This document shows positions 22,884 to 24,152 of a DNA stretch of 24,152 nt, in pieces (the stretch's first letter is position 1; the number at the start of each line of letters is the position of its first letter). The notes beneath the pieces were generated by a model. That model did no database searches. It was not told the origin of the DNA and saw only the letters and a program-made list of their open reading frames with translations. The position numbers and the translations under genes are program-made. Where the stretch lies: NCBI GenBank assembly GCA_044870245.1, contig JBIOYR010000086.1, positions 1 through 24,152 of the forward strand. Direction: 5' to 3'. This DNA is from DATAFF01 sp044870245 (GTDB lineage Bacteria > Pseudomonadota > Alphaproteobacteria > Rhizobiales > Aestuariivirgaceae).

Positions 22884-23678
22884 ATGCTGCAATATCTCGA
22901 GCTCCTGCGCCACGTCCGCGATCGCGGCACCCGGAAGAGCGACCGGACCGGCACCGGCACGCTCTCCGTTTTCGGCCACCAGCTGCGCTTCGATCTCGCC
23001 GACGGCTTCCCGCTCACCACCACCAAGAAGCTCCATGTCCGCTCGATCATCCACGAGCTCCTGTGGTTCCTGCGCGGCGACACCAATGTCGCCTATCTCC
23101 GGGAGAACGGGGTCACCATCTGGGACGAATGGGCGGACGAGAATGGCGAGCTGGGACCCGTCTATGGCGCCCAATGGCGCTCCTGGCCGACCCGCGACGG
23201 CGGCACCATCGACCAGATCGCCGAGGTGGTGCGCCGCATCCGCGCCGATCCCGATTCGCGCCGCCTGATCGTCTCCGCCTGGAATCCGGCCGACATCGGC
23301 CGCATGGCGCTGCCGCCCTGCCACTGCCTGTTCCAGTTCTACGTCGCGAATGGACGGCTCTCCTGCCAGCTCTATCAGCGCTCCGGCGACGTCTTCCTCG
23401 GCGTCCCCTTCAACATCGCCTCCTATGCGCTGCTGACCCACATGGTTGCCCATGTGACCGACCTCGAGCCGGGCGAGTTCATCCACACGCTCGGCGATGC
23501 CCACCTCTATCTCAACCATTTGGACCAGGCCGAGACCCAGCTTGCCCGCATCCCGCTGCCCTTGCCGCGACTGACCTTTGCCCGCAAGGTGAGCGATATC
23601 GGCGATTTCCGCTTCGAGGATTTCCTGCTGACCGACTATCGCCCGCAGCCCCACATCGCCGCCCCGGTGGCGGTCTAG
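22884..23678 (+). CDS. thyA: Thymidylate synthase
   Basis: ThyA converts dUMP to dTMP using methylene-tetrahydrofolate and releases dihydrofolate. The 264-residue protein has the same length and numbering as the Escherichia coli enzyme. Conserved parts are the dUMP/folate contact RTGTGTLSVFG (21-31), the ELLWFLRGDTN block (58-68), the catalytic loop MALPPCHCLFQFYV with nucleophile C146, the SCQLYQRSGDVFLGVPFNIASYALL signature region, and the phosphate-binding DSRRLIVSAWNP. The start at 22884 gives the standard N-terminus MLQYLELLRHV. It is divergent from ssrA and followed after 2 nt by folA, whose product recycles the dihydrofolate made here. Confidence 0.98.
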   Translation: MLQYLELLRHVRDRGTRKSDRTGTGTLSVFGHQLRFDLADGFPLTTTKKLHVRSIIHELLWFLRGDTNVAYLRENGVTIWDEWADENGELGPVYGAQWRSWPTRDGGTIDQIAEVVRRIRADPDSRRLIVSAWNPADIGRMALPPCHCLFQFYVANGRLSCQLYQRSGDVFLGVPFNIASYALLTHMVAHVTDLEPGEFIHTLGDAHLYLNHLDQAETQLARIPLPLPRLTFARKVSDIGDFRFEDFLLTDYRPQPHIAAPVAV

Positions 23679-23680
23679 CG

Positions 23681-24152
23681 ATGCGAACGACGTTCGTGGT
23701 GGCAGCGGCGCGCAACGGCGTGATCGGCCGTGGCGGCGGCCTGCCATGGAAGCTCTCATCCGATCTGAAGCTGTTTCGCCGGCTGACCCTCGGCCGACCG
23801 GTGATCATGGGGCGGCGCACCTGGGAAAGCCTCGGGATCCAGCCGCTGCCCGATCGCCGAAACATCGTCATCACCCGCAAACCCGACTATCGGGCAAAGG
23901 GCGCCCTGGTGGTCCACTCGCTGGCTGAGGCGATCGCGACCGCCAGGCGCCTGGCGGCCGAAGACGGTTCGGAGGAGATTGCGATCATCGGCGGAGGCGA
24001 AGTCTTTGCCGAGGCGCTGGCGGCAAAATTGGTGGACCGGATTTATTTGAGCGAAGTCGATCTCGAGCCCGCGGGCGATACGGTGCTGCCGGCGCTCGAC
24101 AGCGCCGAGTGGCGCGAGATCTCGCGGCTGCAGATGCCAAAGGGTCCGCGTG
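23681..24152 (+). CDS. folA: Dihydrofolate reductase, N-terminal part (3' end outside window)
   Basis: FolA reduces dihydrofolate to tetrahydrofolate with NADPH. The frame opens at ATG 23681, 2 nt after the thyA stop, and is still open at the window edge, giving 157 residues. Family landmarks include VVAAARNGVIGRGGGLPWKLSSDLKLFRRLT (substrate loop with LPW), GRPVIMGRRTWESLG (NADPH-binding), PLPDRRNIVITRKPDY and IAIIGGGEVFAEAL. The thyA-folA pair is a standard functional unit. Only a short C-terminal portion is missing. Confidence 0.96.
   Translation, partial: MRTTFVVAAARNGVIGRGGGLPWKLSSDLKLFRRLTLGRPVIMGRRTWESLGIQPLPDRRNIVITRKPDYRAKGALVVHSLAEAIATARRLAAEDGSEEIAIIGGGEVFAEALAAKLVDRIYLSEVDLEPAGDTVLPALDSAEWREISRLQMPKGPR

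Noticed and set aside
22576..23268. Plus-strand frame running across the tmRNA region into thyA, and small minus-strand frames inside the tmRNA
   Set aside because: The bases are explained by the tmRNA structure (encoded CCA, acceptor pairing, tag frame) and by thyA in another frame.

Overview
This is about 24 kb of GC-rich chromosomal DNA from an alphaproteobacterium, most likely of the Hyphomicrobiales (Rhizobiales). The strongest taxonomic evidence is a circularly permuted two-piece tmRNA gene. It is supported by an alpha-type SspB, a fumC-DUF4169-ribbon-helix-helix block, an AsmA protein with a long charged coiled-coil tail, a DUF1127 protein and a UvrD with the alphaproteobacterial N-terminal extension. 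Most of the window is dense core genome. I see no insertion sequence, prophage, CRISPR array or classical tRNA/rRNA gene.

Layout. 1-2216 (+): 3' part of ligA, then azlC-azlD, a branched-chain amino acid exporter pair. 2256-4076 (-): three-domain Xaa-Pro aminopeptidase. 4077-4427: AT-richer intergenic region with a perfect 8-1-8 dyad, followed by a DUF1127 gene (+). 4643-6381 (-): an orphan family 3 solute-binding protein overlapping prmA. 6439-7830 (+): MdtD-like 14-TM drug exporter. 7838-10204 (-): uvrD, possibly leaderless. 10320-15717 (+): a D-lactate dehydrogenase-like FAD oxidase and a large AsmA-family protein. 15755-18533 (-): a tightly packed operon read PHP phosphoesterase, fumC, DUF4169, RHH_4. 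18807-21772 (-): tctC-tctB-tctA tricarboxylate uptake system. 21914-22790 (-): ssrA (tmRNA) followed by sspB. 22884-24152 (+): thyA and the 5' part of folA, divergent from ssrA.

Two things stand out. First, ssrA and its adaptor gene sspB are adjacent and co-directional, so the trans-translation tag and the protein that delivers tagged proteins to ClpXP sit together. The encoded tag reads VNDNNARVGAAALAA, with a valine rather than the usual alanine resume codon. Second, a heptameric tandem repeat of consensus GGCARTA recurs at the 3' ends of unrelated genes (asmA, fumC, tctA, sspB, one unit at the MFS gene, and a TGAGTAG variant at azlD/pepP). It is almost always oriented so that TAG stop codons are read on the coding strand of the preceding gene. 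Because the unit is 7 nt, consecutive copies place TAG in all three frames. Several native stop codons lie inside the repeat, and where two arrays face each other they form hairpins. The one after sspB ends in a T-tract and looks like a true intrinsic terminator.

Functionally the window combines DNA repair and replication (ligA, uvrD), thymidylate/folate synthesis (thyA, folA), C4/C6 acid metabolism (fumC, tctCBA, lactate-dehydrogenase-like oxidase), ribosome rescue (ssrA, sspB), ribosome modification (prmA) and small-molecule export (azlCD, MFS).
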